The notes under the pieces are model-generated. The model did not search any database. It was given only the letters and a program-made list of their open reading frames with translations, and was not told the origin of the DNA. A stretch of DNA of 5,305 bases from contig JACCUF010000196.1 in assembly GCA_013811975.1 (NCBI GenBank), positions 1-5,305 of the forward strand. Direction: 5' to 3'. This document shows positions 4,297 to 5,305 of this stretch, one piece after another (the stretch's first letter is position 1; each line of letters starts with the position of its first letter). This stretch comes from Geodermatophilaceae bacterium. GTDB taxonomy: Bacteria > Actinomycetota > Actinomycetes > Mycobacteriales > Geodermatophilaceae. Position numbers and translations under genes: made by a program.

Positions 4297-5305
4297 ATGA
4301 GTAGCGCGCAGGACCTACCCCAGCGAGGATTGAAAGCTGGGCGCCGCCCGGCCGCTCAGTCGTCGGTCGAGCAGACGTGGCGGCCGATGCGGCGCACGGA
4401 CGTGGCTGCACTGACCCAGCTCATGGCAGCTGCCGAGGCCGTCGACCGTACCGAAGAGAGATCTGACGAGGATGACGTCGCCGAGCACTTCATCAGCCAT
4501 CTGATCGATCTCGAGGCCGATACCCGGCTGGTCTGGCAAGGCGATGAGCTCATCGGCTACGCCGAGGTGTTCGGCCAACGCCTGGTGCGCGAGGTCCACG
4601 CGGTCTGGCTGGGCGGCACGGTTCATCCTGACCATCGGCGTCGGGGTCTCGGCCGGCAGCTGTTGGGGTGGCAGCTCGGCCGTGCCGAACAGCTGCACGC
4701 GCAGCGGCACCCCGCGGTCCCCGCGAATGTGATGTGCGACGTATCGGAGACCAACGCGGGCCTGGCCGCCCTGGCCCGGACCGAGGGACTCGAGGAGATC
4801 CGGTTCTGGTTCGAAATGATGCGGCCACTGGACACCGATCTCCCGCTCCCGCCCGTACACGCGGCCCGGGGCGTACGGATCGAGGCGTACGACACCGGTC
4901 GGGACGAGGAGGTTCGCCAAGCCCACAACACTGCCTTTCATGGCCATTTCGGTTCCACCGAGCGCGACCCCGAGGAGTGGCAGGGCTACTTCACCGGTGC
5001 CCGGGCGTTCCGTCCGGACCTGTCGCTGCTGGCCGTCACCGACGATCGGCGAGCGGTGATTGCCGGCTACTTGCTGACGTATGTCTACGAGGTCGACGTG
5101 GCGGCCACCGGTCGGCGTGAGGTCTATATCGGCCAGCTCGGTTCGCTGCCGTCCTTCCGCGGGCGGGGCGTCGGATCGGCGCTGTTGGCCACCGGCTTGG
5201 CCAACTGGTCCGCAGGCGGTCACCAAGAGGCCTATCTCGGCGTGGACGCGGCCAACGAGTCCGGGGCACTCGGCCTCTACGAGCGGGCCGGGTTCACGGT
5301 CCACA
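4297..5305 (+). CDS. Tandem GNAT-family N-acetyltransferase, MshD-like architecture (3' partial)
   Basis: The frame is open from ATG 4297 to the right edge (336 codons) without a stop. The protein carries two GNAT acetyltransferase domains. The first (about residues 27-180) has the acetyl-CoA pyrophosphate-binding motif A 'VHPDHRRRGLGRQLL' at 109-123. The second (about 190 to the end) has 'SLPSFRGRGVGSALL' at 283-297 and the late motif 'NESGALGLYERAGF' at 320-333. Two fused GNAT domains of this total size recall mycothiol synthase MshD, which acetylates the cysteinyl group of mycothiol precursor in actinobacteria. Many uncharacterised actinobacterial GNATs share the plan, so I do not assign mshD. 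The first 20 or so residues are a polar, probably disordered leader. Since the GF after 'LYERA' usually comes shortly before the domain end, only a short C-terminal piece is probably missing. It appears to be its own unit after the 4210-4230 hairpin. Confidence 0.88.
   Translation, partial: MSSAQDLPQRGLKAGRRPAAQSSVEQTWRPMRRTDVAALTQLMAAAEAVDRTEERSDEDDVAEHFISHLIDLEADTRLVWQGDELIGYAEVFGQRLVREVHAVWLGGTVHPDHRRRGLGRQLLGWQLGRAEQLHAQRHPAVPANVMCDVSETNAGLAALARTEGLEEIRFWFEMMRPLDTDLPLPPVHAARGVRIEAYDTGRDEEVRQAHNTAFHGHFGSTERDPEEWQGYFTGARAFRPDLSLLAVTDDRRAVIAGYLLTYVYEVDVAATGRREVYIGQLGSLPSFRGRGVGSALLATGLANWSAGGHQEAYLGVDAANESGALGLYERAGFTVH

Noticed and set aside
4315..5304. Open frame of 329 codons on the - strand across the whole GNAT gene
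   Set aside because: The + strand frame carries two clear GNAT motifs and a strong Shine-Dalgarno site. The antisense frame has no recognisable motif and is a typical long shadow in GC-rich DNA.

Overview
The window is GC-rich DNA with strong G/C preference at third codon positions, GTG starts and 4-bp GTGA stop/start overlaps. Together with the ftsE-ftsX-smpB order, the FtsE C-terminal tail and the DksA-like 'DDEHDPEG' protein type, this points to an actinobacterial chromosome. A member of the Propionibacteriales is my guess, not something the sequence proves. All supported genes lie on the + strand, and no mobile element, CRISPR array, tRNA or rRNA was seen.

Layout: (1) about 1-1470, the cell-division ABC module: ftsE (5' end cut off by the window edge) and ftsX. 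(2) 1471-1558, a spacer with a perfect 19-bp inverted repeat. (3) 1559-2937, smpB (trans-translation) overlapping by 4 bp a metal-dependent amidohydrolase-2 family enzyme. (4) 2938-3049, a spacer with a long interrupted inverted repeat. (5) 3050-4197, a FetB/YbbM (UPF0014) ABC permease overlapping by 4 bp a small DksA/TraR-type zinc-finger protein. (6) 4198-4296, a spacer with a small hairpin. (7) 4297 to the end, a tandem GNAT acetyltransferase with the MshD-like two-domain plan, running off the right edge.

The window therefore reads as four transcription or translation units (ftsE-ftsX | smpB-amidohydrolase | fetB-dksA-like | GNAT). Each boundary has a potential stem-loop 12 to 20 nt after the preceding stop codon, and each of the two middle units is a pair coupled by GTGA. 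None of the three stem-loops has a U-tract. FtsE and FtsX work together at the septum to control a peptidoglycan hydrolase. SmpB delivers tmRNA to stalled ribosomes. The roles of the amidohydrolase, the permease without a visible ATPase, the zinc-finger protein and the acetyltransferase are known only at family level.

This is mostly an ordinary core-genome region. The observations most worth a second look are the two strong intergenic palindromes, the coupling of an orphan FetB-type permease to a DksA-like regulator, and that regulator's C-x2-C...C-x2-H finger. I see no convincing undescribed multi-gene system.
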